Of a DNA stretch of 64,000 nucleotides, positions 1 through 7,751 are shown piece by piece. The translations under genes were made by a program, and so were the position numbers. Source of the DNA: Bacteroidota bacterium (GTDB lineage: Bacteria; Bacteroidota; Bacteroidia; Chitinophagales; Chitinophagaceae); NCBI GenBank assembly GCA_018267915.1, contig JAFDXN010000025.1:1-64000 (forward strand), written 5' to 3'. How positions within the stretch are numbered: the first letter of the stretch is position 1; each line of letters opens with the position of its first letter. Under the pieces are notes generated by a model that was not told where the DNA came from, did no database searches, and saw only the letters and a program-made list of their open reading frames with translations.

Positions 1-1707
1 ACCGGCCACAACAGCCCCGTGCAGGTGGGGCAGGACAGCATATGGATAGCCATAAGCGCGGGCGAGGGGCACAGCCTGGGCCTGAAGGCCGACGGCACGC
101 TATGGGCATGGGGATCGAACCTGTACGGCCAGCTGGGCACGGGCAATAATACGGCGCAGACAGCGCCGGTGCAGGTGGGCATAGAGCACACCTGGACGAT
201 GATAAGCGCAGGGGCCAACCACAGCATGGCCCTGAAGGCCGACGGCACACTGTGGACCTGGGGGCGCAATGCGGACGGGCAACTGGGCATAGGCAACAAC
301 ACGAACAGCAACAGCCCCGTGCAGGTGAGCGGCAGCAACTGGATAGCCATAGATGCTGGCAATGCGCACTGCATAGCCTACAGGGCCGACGGCACCATAT
401 GGAGCTGGGGCAATAACAGCTACGGCCAGCTGGGCATAGGCAACAACACGAACCAGAACACGCCGCAGCAGGTGAACCAGCCGGCCATAGTGCATGTGTT
501 CACGGGGCCGGAGGCCGACCATACGGGCATCATCAAGTTCACCCGCCGCTTCCTGTGCATGGCGGGGCGCAACGACCACGGCCAGCTGGGCGACGGCACG
601 CTGGCGGCCAAGAACACCTTCAGCTGCATTAACGAGTGCGTGATACCGGAGGTGACCATAAGCGTGAGCCCTAACGACACGATATGCAGCGCCGACACGA
701 CGACCTTCACTGCCCTGCCCTACAACGGCGGGCCGAGTCCCGCCTACCAGTGGTATAAGAACAACAGCCCTATAGGCTTTAACAGCCCCACCCTGGTGGT
801 GAACAACGGCCTGCAGAACGGCGACGTGATAAAATGCGTGATGACGGCCAATGCCGCCTGTATGATAACCGACAAGGACACGAGCAATGCCATAACCCTG
901 ACGGTGGTGCAGACGCTGGCCCCGGATGTGACGATAACAGTGGCGCCCAACGACACGGCCTGCAACGAGTTTAACCTGCCGGTGACCTACACGGCCACGG
1001 CCACCAATGCGGGGCCCAGCCCCGCCTACCAGTGGTATGACAACAATGTGGCGGTGGGCAGCAACAGCAACACCTACACGGCGGTGCCGGTGGATGGCCA
1101 CAATATAAAATGCGTGGTGACGAGCAGCTCGGCCTGCGCCAGCCCGCTGACGGACACCAGCAATGTGATACACATGGTGGTGGTGCCGGTGGTGCACCCG
1201 CAGGTGAGCATAAGCGCTAACCCGGGAACGGCCATAACGCAGAACCAGGGTGTGACCTTCACGGCCATGGCTACAAATGCGGGGCCTAACCCGACTTACC
1301 AATGGCTGAAGAACGCGGTGGACATAGCGGGTGCCACGCAACAGAGCTACACCAGCAACACGCTGCAGAACGGCGATGTGATAGCCTGCAGGGTGCATGG
1401 CCTGAACCTGTGCGACACGGCAACAAGCGCGCCACAGGTGATGGCGGTGTGGCCTTTGTCAGTACAACAGTTAACAGGGAACAGTGAACAGATCAATGTG
1501 TTCCCTAACCCGGTGAAGGATGTCCTTTCCATAGACTACGATAAGAGCATGAGCGGGGAAATGGTGCTTTGCGATATGGCGGGCAGGGTGCTGGTACAGC
1601 AGCCGCTGGGCCACAGCCTGGATATGAAGGGCCTGGCAAGTGGTGTGTATATGCTACGCGTAACAGCCAACACTGCTACGGTTACGAAAATGATCAGCAA
1701 AGAGTAA
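1..1707 (+). CDS. RCC1-repeat / Ig-like surface protein with T9SS type A tail (5' end outside window)
   Basis: The frame is open from base 1, so the N-terminus lies upstream of the window; a GTG at 19 only falls inside a repeat. Four RCC1-type repeats come first (W-x-W-G-x-N-x-x-G-Q-L-G-x-G pattern; the fourth is degenerate and lacks the tryptophans). Three tandem Ig/PKD-like modules follow, each with a Y-Q-W core and a pair of cysteines. The last 75 or so residues are a T9SS type A sorting domain (F-P-N-P-V start, D-M-A-G-R, S-G-V-Y-M-L-R-V, ending K-M-I-S-K-E). By family knowledge the protein is exported by the type IX system and attached to the surface or released; the RCC1 blades probably form a beta-propeller. 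Isoleucine is almost always ATA before about base 1440, which changes in the sorting domain. Its ligand is unknown. Confidence 0.85.
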   Translation, partial: TGHNSPVQVGQDSIWIAISAGEGHSLGLKADGTLWAWGSNLYGQLGTGNNTAQTAPVQVGIEHTWTMISAGANHSMALKADGTLWTWGRNADGQLGIGNNTNSNSPVQVSGSNWIAIDAGNAHCIAYRADGTIWSWGNNSYGQLGIGNNTNQNTPQQVNQPAIVHVFTGPEADHTGIIKFTRRFLCMAGRNDHGQLGDGTLAAKNTFSCINECVIPEVTISVSPNDTICSADTTTFTALPYNGGPSPAYQWYKNNSPIGFNSPTLVVNNGLQNGDVIKCVMTANAACMITDKDTSNAITLTVVQTLAPDVTITVAPNDTACNEFNLPVTYTATATNAGPSPAYQWYDNNVAVGSNSNTYTAVPVDGHNIKCVVTSSSACASPLTDTSNVIHMVVVPVVHPQVSISANPGTAITQNQGVTFTAMATNAGPNPTYQWLKNAVDIAGATQQSYTSNTLQNGDVIACRVHGLNLCDTATSAPQVMAVWPLSVQQLTGNSEQINVFPNPVKDVLSIDYDKSMSGEMVLCDMAGRVLVQQPLGHSLDMKGLASGVYMLRVTANTATVTKMISKE

Positions 1708-1740
1708 AACCTTAGCAATGGTGTGATTGAAAAAGATGCA

Positions 1741-1766
1741 AAAGCCGTTCAAAGAACGGCTTTTTG
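1741..1766. terminator. Rho-independent terminator, probably bidirectional
   Basis: A 10-bp perfect stem (AAAGCCGTTC / GAACGGCTTT) with a 3-nt loop is followed by a T run on the + strand; the other strand also gives a T-rich tract. It lies between the converging RCC1-protein and phosphate transporter genes. Confidence 0.85.
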
Positions 1767-1800
1767 TTTTGTGGTTTAGTCCAATGAATTGTTTGTCGCG

Positions 1801-3240
1801 CTATTTGGTAAAGAGGCTAAATATGGCATAAACGATAGCCGCAATTATGCCGCTTACGGGGATGGTGAGTATCCAGGCCCAGAGCAGGTTGACCGTTACA
1901 CCCCAGCGCACTGCAGACAGACGCTTGGTAGCGCCTACACCGATGATGGATCCGCTAATGGTATGGGTAGTGCTCACCGGGATCTTCAGCTGCTCAGTGA
2001 CGAACAGTGTTACCGCACCTGCGGTCTCGGCGGCCACGCCTTCAAAAGGCGTCACCTTAGTGATGCGGGTACCCATCGTCTTAATGATCTTCCAGCCACC
2101 GCTCATCGTGCCAAGGGCCATGGAGGTATAACATGCCAAAGGCACCCATATAGGCATCTGTTCGAACTTATGTATGTGTCCGCCTGCTATCAGGGCCACG
2201 GTAATGATACCCATGACCTTTTGCGCATCGTTACCACCATGGCCAATGCTGAATGCTGCCGACGAAACCAGCTGAAGGCGCTTGAACCATTTGGTGGACC
2301 TGGCCATATTGAGACTACTCAGGAAGAGCGTGAATACGGCCATAATGACAACTATAAGGGATAATAATATCCATTTAAAATTCTCACCGAAGAAGATCAA
2401 CTCAAGCGTCCGCGATTTAAACTTAGTATGATAAGTGGTGTGTATATTTTCGGTCTGCTCTTTACGAGATAATACGAAGGAAATGCTATCACGGTCGGAA
2501 TACTTAATAAAAGCCGCATCAAGATCGGCAGCATTATTGACCGGCACACTGTCGATCTGCAAGATCACGTCCCCCTTCTTCAGGCCCATTTTCTGGGCGG
2601 GGGAGTTGTAGATCAGTTCTTTTATCACCACCCCGCTTCCTGCTTTAGGCTGTTCTGTTTTCAGGCCGATGATGCGATACGTTTGTGTGACTATAACGGT
2701 AGACAAAGTGAAAACGATGGCTGCAATAACAGCCAGCGAAAACAGCTTTGGCCATATACTTTTCCGGAAAGAGTTAACAAACCAAAGCGATATAATAAAT
2801 GCTATGAGCATGCCGATAAACGGGGCGAGCACAATGAAGCTAACAGTTTTTATTACCGGCTCGGGGTTCACTGAATCGAAACCGGCATGGGCAATTGCCG
2901 CGCCTGCAAAACCACCAATAAGCGTATGCGACGAACTGGAAGGGATGCCGAACCACCATGTAAGAAGGTTCCAGCCGATAGATGCCAGCAGCCCGGCAAC
3001 AATAACCGGTAGCGTGATGACATCCTCTCTTACGGTCTTAGCTATGGTATTGGCCACGCCATGATCGCGGAAAATAAAAAAGGCAACAAAATTGAACAAT
3101 GCGGCCCAAAGAACCGCCTGGAAAGGCGTAAGCACCTTGGTAGACACAACAGTGGCTATTGAATTGGCAGCATCGTGAAATCCGTTGATGTAATCGAATA
3201 TAAGGGCCAGGACAATTATCGTAATGAGCATTAAGGACAT
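1801..3240 (-). CDS. pit: PiT-family inorganic phosphate transporter with inserted PDZ-like domain
   Basis: 479 residues. Both PiT signature regions are present: G-F-H-D-A-A-N-S near residue 20, as in E. coli PitA, and G-H-G-G-N-D-A-Q-K near residue 334. Hydrophobic segments flank a central soluble part. The family takes up phosphate, usually as a metal-phosphate complex with proton or sodium symport. Unusually, residues about 201-268, between membrane segments near 165-188 and 286-312, read as a PDZ domain: G-V-V-I-K-E-L..S-P-A, then G-L-K-K-G-D-V-I-L-Q-I-D and a following P-V. The upstream DUF47 gene is 15 bp away in the same direction, so the two form an operon. The PDZ assignment rests on motif reading; the transporter call is firm. 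Confidence 0.93.
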   Translation of the reverse strand: MSLMLITIIVLALIFDYINGFHDAANSIATVVSTKVLTPFQAVLWAALFNFVAFFIFRDHGVANTIAKTVREDVITLPVIVAGLLASIGWNLLTWWFGIPSSSSHTLIGGFAGAAIAHAGFDSVNPEPVIKTVSFIVLAPFIGMLIAFIISLWFVNSFRKSIWPKLFSLAVIAAIVFTLSTVIVTQTYRIIGLKTEQPKAGSGVVIKELIYNSPAQKMGLKKGDVILQIDSVPVNNAADLDAAFIKYSDRDSISFVLSRKEQTENIHTTYHTKFKSRTLELIFFGENFKWILLSLIVVIMAVFTLFLSSLNMARSTKWFKRLQLVSSAAFSIGHGGNDAQKVMGIITVALIAGGHIHKFEQMPIWVPLACYTSMALGTMSGGWKIIKTMGTRITKVTPFEGVAAETAGAVTLFVTEQLKIPVSTTHTISGSIIGVGATKRLSAVRWGVTVNLLWAWILTIPVSGIIAAIVYAIFSLFTK

Positions 3241-3255
3241 ATCGTACCCGGGCTT

Positions 3256-3903
3256 TTATGCGTATTTTATGATTATAGACTCAATTACGTTGGCGGCATC
3301 CTCGCATTTGTCGGTAACGATCTCCAGCTCCTGGTAGAGGTCTTTCTTTTTAATAACTTCAATAGGATTGGTAGCATATGCAAAGAGCTGCATCATGGCA
3401 TTGTCGAACACATCGTCTGCCTCATTTTCGAGGCTATTGATCAGCACGCAAGCCTCGGTGATAGCACGAATATTTTTCATATCGCGCAGCTCCTTCACCC
3501 CGCTGTGCAAGGCTATAATGCAACGCCTGATGACATCGGCAAAGGCGCGAACGGTATCGTCAACATCATCTATATAGTAATTGGTAAGGCGTTTTGCCGA
3601 ACCCCAAATGTAATCGGCAATATCATCGAGCGAGGTAGCCAGGGCGTGTATGTCTTCCCGATCGAAAGGAGTAATAAAATTGCGACCCAGCTCTATAAAC
3701 AGCTTATGTGTGGCCTCGTCGTTCCGATGCTCAAGGTCCTCCAGCGATTTGAGCATTGGCGTGCGCTTGCTGATGTCATGCTCGTCGAGCGCCTGGACAA
3801 GGATGTCGGCCATTTTTAGCAGATTGTTGGTGACTTCTTCGAAGAGATTATAGAAAACCTTATCCTTGGGCATGAAAAGCTTCACAAAAGAACCGAAAGC
3901 CAT
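3256..3903 (-). CDS. DUF47 / PhoU-like phosphate transport accessory protein
   Basis: 215 residues, mostly helical and charged, starting M-A-F-G-S-F-V-K-L-F. It has the DUF47 (YkaA/PhoU-like) features: E-D-L-E-H-R-N-D-E-A-T near residue 70, D-R-E-D-I-H-A-L near 100, and a C-terminal E-N-E-A-D-D-V-F-D segment. In many bacteria this family is encoded directly beside a PiT permease, as here, and is thought to control it, possibly through metal binding by the acidic E/D clusters as in PhoU. It is the first gene of the pit operon. A TATTTTTG box 29-36 bp upstream of the ATG and paired repeats further upstream could govern it. Confidence 0.92.
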   Translation of the reverse strand: MAFGSFVKLFMPKDKVFYNLFEEVTNNLLKMADILVQALDEHDISKRTPMLKSLEDLEHRNDEATHKLFIELGRNFITPFDREDIHALATSLDDIADYIWGSAKRLTNYYIDDVDDTVRAFADVIRRCIIALHSGVKELRDMKNIRAITEACVLINSLENEADDVFDNAMMQLFAYATNPIEVIKKKDLYQELEIVTDKCEDAANVIESIIIKYA

Positions 3904-3931
3904 ATAAAGAGATTTTGTTTAGAACCAGCCG

Positions 3932-3939
3932 CAAAAATA
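3932..3939 (-). promoter_or_regulatory. Bacteroidota-type -7 box for the DUF47-pit operon
   Basis: On the minus strand this reads TATTTTTG, a full match to TAnnTTTG, 28 bp before the DUF47 ATG. No clear -33 TTG was found at the usual distance, which would suit an activated promoter. Confidence 0.55.
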
Positions 3940-3963
3940 TCCTGCCTTGCGCTGCTGTTCTAA

Positions 3964-4014
3964 TCTTAACGAAAAGATAATAATTTCTTAACGTTGAAAT
4001 AATAATTATTATTT
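3964..4014. promoter_or_regulatory. Candidate operator: paired TCTTAACG repeats and AT palindrome
   Basis: TCTTAACG occurs at 3964-3971 and again at 3986-3993, exactly 22 bp (two helical turns) apart. It is followed by the 18-bp perfect palindrome AAATAATAATTATTATTT at 3997-4014. Relative to the predicted start of the DUF47-pit transcript, the repeats lie at about -40 and -60, where an activator would bind. TTAACG resembles the TTAACA unit of Gram-positive PhoP boxes. The link to phosphate control is inference. Confidence 0.4.
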
Positions 4015-4096
4015 AATGGATTTCTAGGACTGGTAACCAGATAATAAAGTAAATGTCGGGCGCAGATATGACCGGGAAATGAATGAAAGACTATCG

Positions 4097-5155
4097 TTAA
4101 CGAAGCCTCACCCGCGGATCTATCCAGCTGTAGAGCATGTCGGTCAGGAGGTTTACAATGATAAAGATGGTAGCCGTGAGCAACACTGCACCCATAACTA
4201 TGGGAAAATCGAACTTATCAAGCGAATCGACGGTTAGCTTTCCAATGCCCTTCCACCCGAAAATGTACTCGACAAAAAAAGAACCGGCCAGCAGCTCGGC
4301 CAACCAGCCGGAAACAGCCGTAATGACCGGGTTGAGCGCATTGGGCAATGCATGACGGAAAATGACCTTTGCGGCAGGCAGGCCTTTTGCATAAGCCGTC
4401 CTGATGTAATCCTGCGACAGCACATCGAGCAGGGCGCTACGGGTGAGCTGGGTGATAATAGCCAATGGCCTGATGCCCAAGGCTAAAGCCGGTAATATTA
4501 AATTGCGAATGGCCAGATGGCGGCCTGTGAACGGATCATATTCCCAGAGGCTGCCGGTCATATTGAGCCCCGTGACGCTATGCAGCAGATAGCCAAACAC
4601 GTAGGCAATGAGCAAGCCGGCGAAGAAGGAGGGCATGGATATACCTGCCACGCTTGCAGCAATAGAAGAGGTATCGAGCCAGGTGCCTTTTTTCAGGGCT
4701 GCAAGCACACCTAACAGAATGCCGAAAATTGTAGCAATAGTCATGGCGGCCAGTGCCAGTACGGCAGTGCCGGGCAATGCCTCGGCAAGGACAGTATTGA
4801 CCTCGCGGCGTGTGTTGTAAGAGCGACCCATATAAGGCCATTTGAGCGCGAGGCATTTATTAGCACCAAGTGGGAATAGTTGAACGTAGCTGTACCTCTT
4901 CTGTGCCTCACGGCTGCTGGTGTTAATACTCAAAGGCAGCAGGTCGTTGATATATAACAGATAACGGGTGAAGAGCGGCTTATCAAGGTTAAGATCGCGC
5001 TTCACATTCTCTAAAGTAGAATTGTCGCTACGCTGGCCGACAACCAATCGCGCCGGGTCGGCGGGTAGTACATTGAACAAAAAGAAAACAAGTGTGACGA
5101 CACCCCAAAGCACGAGCAGGCTATAACGTATGCGCCTTGCCAGGAACCGCAGCAT
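4097..5155 (-). CDS. OppB/DppB-type ABC transporter permease
   Basis: 352 residues. It shows the dipeptide/oligopeptide permease B layout: N-terminal membrane anchor with the R-R-I-R-Y-S-L start and the V-L-P-A-D-P-A-R motif, a periplasmic loop, then five further membrane segments. The EAA-like loop is visible (A-K-V-I-F-R-H-A-L-P-N-A-L-N-P near residue 270), and the end, S-W-I-D-P-R-V-R-L, is typical. It would form half of an inner-membrane channel for peptides or related solutes. No partner permease, ATPase or binding protein is nearby, so partners must be encoded elsewhere. Its ATG shares one base with the stop of the upstream gene (TAATG), implying translational coupling. Confidence 0.9.
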   Translation of the reverse strand: MLRFLARRIRYSLLVLWGVVTLVFFLFNVLPADPARLVVGQRSDNSTLENVKRDLNLDKPLFTRYLLYINDLLPLSINTSSREAQKRYSYVQLFPLGANKCLALKWPYMGRSYNTRREVNTVLAEALPGTAVLALAAMTIATIFGILLGVLAALKKGTWLDTSSIAASVAGISMPSFFAGLLIAYVFGYLLHSVTGLNMTGSLWEYDPFTGRHLAIRNLILPALALGIRPLAIITQLTRSALLDVLSQDYIRTAYAKGLPAAKVIFRHALPNALNPVITAVSGWLAELLAGSFFVEYIFGWKGIGKLTVDSLDKFDFPIVMGAVLLTATIFIIVNLLTDMLYSWIDPRVRLR

Positions 5156-6291
5156 TACTTCCAGCTTAGTTTGCCATTGTCCATCGATATGCTCTTAGGA
5201 TAATCGCTGAAGCTCCACTTGCCGACAATAGTACCGTTCTTTATTAGCATGAGTCCGGGATTACTGCGCATGGCAGTTTTGCTCACCGTGCCATCGAACT
5301 GGTAGAAAGGTATCATGCCAAGGCCTTGAGCCTGCTGGAAGGGCAATGCATCTTCCTTGGGAGACGAACAAAGGCAGTAGGTGGGTATCTCGAATTTTTC
5401 GGCAGCAGGTATCAGGCTCCTGATCCTGTCCATATTATCGAGGCGGGCCGCTTTGACGTCTTTTACGAAAAAGAGGAACACATAACCCGGAGTGGTAAGT
5501 ATATTCTGCGTTTGGTCGGTACCATTATAGTCGGTGATGACAAAATCGTGGATCTCGGGTTCAGCATTGCCTTGGCGCACCTGTTTGTCTTTACGGTCGA
5601 TAAACTTCCACGTCGAGTCCTGCCAGGGGTAATTGTTTTGATCGAATTCCTTCTTTACACCGTCCTTCTCATAGATAAATACGGAAGCGAAACTATCTGT
5701 GACGATGCCGGGGCCTGTGGGCACCTTCATCTTTTCAGGAATATTGTTGCCAACCTTGAATGCCAGGCAATCGTAGAACGGCAGATGCTCAAGCGCCCAC
5801 CATTGAATGCCGAAAGCGAGGAACAAGGACAACACCATAATAGAGGTACCCGTGTACTTGCCAAAAATCGGATGAATACGCTTACGGTATGCAAATAAAA
5901 TAATAGCCGCCGCGAGCAGGGCGACATCCTTCCAGAAAGTAGCCTCATTGGATATTTTGATGCAAGCACCGAAGCAACCGCATTCCTTAACAGACCCTGT
6001 GAATAAAGCATAGGCGGTAAGGAAGGTAAAGAGCATATTGAGCAAAAGCAGTAAAAAAGAAAAGACCCTGAATGCGAAGCCTAAAAGCAGCGCGACGCCC
6101 GCCAGCATCTCGAAGGCGATCATGATAATAGAAAATACAAAAGCATAAGGTACCATGAAACCCATATGCAACACTTCGAAGAACTCCTGCATCTTGTAAA
6201 CAAGGCCCAGGGGATCATTGGCCTTCACCAGGCCCGAAAAAATGAACAGGATACCTACTACAATTCTCAGGAACCAAAGGATGTACTTCAT
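5155..6291 (-). CDS. BT_3928-like protein: DoxX membrane domain plus thioredoxin-like domain
   Basis: 378 residues. The first 160 form a DoxX/MauE-type four-helix membrane domain (F-S-G-L-V-K-A-N-D-P-L-G start, conserved E-C-G-C-F-G near residue 104). After a fifth membrane stretch comes a soluble region ending in a thioredoxin-like fold (G-Y-V-F-L-F-F-V-K, later G-M-I-P-F-Y-Q and G-T-I-V-G-K-W). The soluble domain has Y-C-L-C-S rather than a canonical C-x-x-C, so simple disulfide exchange there is doubtful; the membrane domain's C-G-C-F-G-A-C cluster may be the redox site. It is preceded by DUF1599, an association common in Bacteroidota. Role unproven; envelope redox is the likely area. Confidence 0.85.
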   Translation of the reverse strand: MKYILWFLRIVVGILFIFSGLVKANDPLGLVYKMQEFFEVLHMGFMVPYAFVFSIIMIAFEMLAGVALLLGFAFRVFSFLLLLLNMLFTFLTAYALFTGSVKECGCFGACIKISNEATFWKDVALLAAAIILFAYRKRIHPIFGKYTGTSIMVLSLFLAFGIQWWALEHLPFYDCLAFKVGNNIPEKMKVPTGPGIVTDSFASVFIYEKDGVKKEFDQNNYPWQDSTWKFIDRKDKQVRQGNAEPEIHDFVITDYNGTDQTQNILTTPGYVFLFFVKDVKAARLDNMDRIRSLIPAAEKFEIPTYCLCSSPKEDALPFQQAQGLGMIPFYQFDGTVSKTAMRSNPGLMLIKNGTIVGKWSFSDYPKSISMDNGKLSWK

Positions 6292-6306
6292 AAGTATTAG
6301 TGCGTT

Positions 6307-6882
6307 TTATTGCTCGTGCATTTTTATTAATGCGAAAATGCCGTAGTTAACTATATCACTGAAATTTGCGTCCATACCCTCAGATACGATGGTTTGACCA
6401 TCATTGGCAAGGATCTGCTTGATGCGCAGGAGTTTTACCAAAATGAGGTCGACAAAGGACTGCTGCGACATATCGCGCCAGGCTTCCCCATAATCGTGGT
6501 TCTTATGCAACATCAGATCTTCCACCTCTTTAGCTTTCTGCTCATAGATGTCGCGGGCTTCGTCGGTGGATAGCTCTGTACGGTTGTCGTCTTTAAGTGC
6601 GGACTGTATGAGTGCTATAATGCCGTAGTTGACTATGCCTATAAACTCACTCTCTATGGTATCTTCGATCTTCTGTTTACCGGTTTCCTGTATCTGGCGG
6701 ATACGGCAAGCTTTAATGTATATTTGGTCTACAATGGATATGGTGCGCAGCACACGCCAGGAGGTGCCATAGTCTTTGGCTTTTTTGAGATAAAGGTCTT
6801 TGCACCTGCCCAGTACCGACTGATATTGCTGTAAAGTATGGTCCATGCTCGCTGCTGTATGGCTGCTGATCGTATCCTGCAT
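6307..6882 (-). CDS. DUF1599-domain protein (two tandem copies)
   Basis: 191 residues containing the same 70-residue unit twice. Each copy has K-D-Y-G-x-x-W-R or H-D-Y-G-x-A-W-R, then I-R/K-Q-I and a closing I-V-N-Y-G-I-x-A-L-I. The conserved D-Y-G-W and N-Y-G residues suggest an active or binding site in each half. I recall the family being linked to nucleotide modification, but this is not established for this protein. The start is ATG at 6882; a second ATG 12 codons in is possible. It is 15 bp upstream of the BT_3928-like gene and likely cotranscribed with it and the OppB permease. It diverges from folP with only 15 bp between start codons. Confidence 0.85.
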   Translation of the reverse strand: MQDTISSHTAASMDHTLQQYQSVLGRCKDLYLKKAKDYGTSWRVLRTISIVDQIYIKACRIRQIQETGKQKIEDTIESEFIGIVNYGIIALIQSALKDDNRTELSTDEARDIYEQKAKEVEDLMLHKNHDYGEAWRDMSQQSFVDLILVKLLRIKQILANDGQTIVSEGMDANFSDIVNYGIFALIKMHEQ

Positions 6883-6897
6883 TATAATAGTAAGGCA

Positions 6898-7749
6898 ATG
6901 AATTTCAAAAATACGCTTTTACCCATACAAAGCACGCTGCAAAGTAAGGGCAGGCTGCTGGATATATCGCAACCTGTTGTAATGGGTATACTGAATGCCA
7001 CGCCCGATAGTTTTTTTAATAAAGGACAGGACAGCGATGAAGCGGGTTTGCTGCGAAATGCAGAAAAAATGTTAAATGAGGGAGCGGCGATACTGGACGT
7101 TGGCGGGGCGAGCACCAAGTCAGGCGCTGTGCTGATAGAGACGGATGAAGAAATGCAACGGGTGATACCCATAATCGCAGCGATACACAAGAGATTTCCC
7201 CAAGCCTGGCTATCGGTGGATACTTACAATGCTGCAACCGCTAAAGAAGCTGTAGCAGCGGGTGCGGATATTATTAACGATGTGAGCAGCGGGCGGTTCG
7301 ACAAGAATATGATGCAAACCGTGGCGGAGCTGGCAGTGCCCTACATAGCCATGCATATGCAGGGAACGCCTGAAACGATGCAGCAAAACCCGCGCTACGA
7401 GGATGCAGTGACCGAAGTGTTCGACTACCTGCGACAAGTAACGGACCAATGCCTGGAAGCGGGAATAAAGGATATCATTGTAGATCCCGGTTTTGGATTC
7501 GGGAAAACCGTGGAGCATAATTTTCAGTTGCTCAATGCACTGAATAGCTTCAGGATGATGGGCAAGCCGGTGCTGGCTGGTCTTTCAAGAAAATCAATGA
7601 TCTGCAAGCCGCTAAAAGTAAATCCGGAACATGCATTGAACGGCACTACTGCGTTAAACATGGTGGCGCTACAGCAGGGTGCCAGCATACTAAGGGTGCA
7701 CGATGTGAAGGAAGCCGCGGAAGTAGTGAAATTGTTTCAGCAGTTTTAG
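6898..7749 (+). CDS. folP: Dihydropteroate synthase
   Basis: 283 residues. The enzyme condenses p-aminobenzoate with hydroxymethyl-dihydropterin pyrophosphate to give dihydropteroate in folate synthesis. Motifs are clear: G-I-L-N-A-T-P-D-S-F-F near the N-terminus, D-V-G-G-A-S-T-K-S-G-A (pterin/PABA loop), I-N-D-V-S-S-G, and V-D-P-G-F-G-F-G-K-T. I chose the ATG at 6898 because the earlier in-frame start at 6838 would overlap the divergent DUF1599 gene by 45 bp and adds a non-conserved stretch. The length fits the family. A class IV aminotransferase near 59.5 kb could supply PABA if it is PabC. Confidence 0.95.
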   Translation: MNFKNTLLPIQSTLQSKGRLLDISQPVVMGILNATPDSFFNKGQDSDEAGLLRNAEKMLNEGAAILDVGGASTKSGAVLIETDEEMQRVIPIIAAIHKRFPQAWLSVDTYNAATAKEAVAAGADIINDVSSGRFDKNMMQTVAELAVPYIAMHMQGTPETMQQNPRYEDAVTEVFDYLRQVTDQCLEAGIKDIIVDPGFGFGKTVEHNFQLLNALNSFRMMGKPVLAGLSRKSMICKPLKVNPEHALNGTTALNMVALQQGASILRVHDVKEAAEVVKLFQQF

Positions 7750-7751
7750 GA

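Noticed and set aside
100..1398. 432-codon antisense open frame in the RCC1/Ig gene
   Set aside because: Arg/His/Val-rich product with no family pattern; it is a shadow of the uniform GGC/GTG/ATA codon use of the repeat gene.
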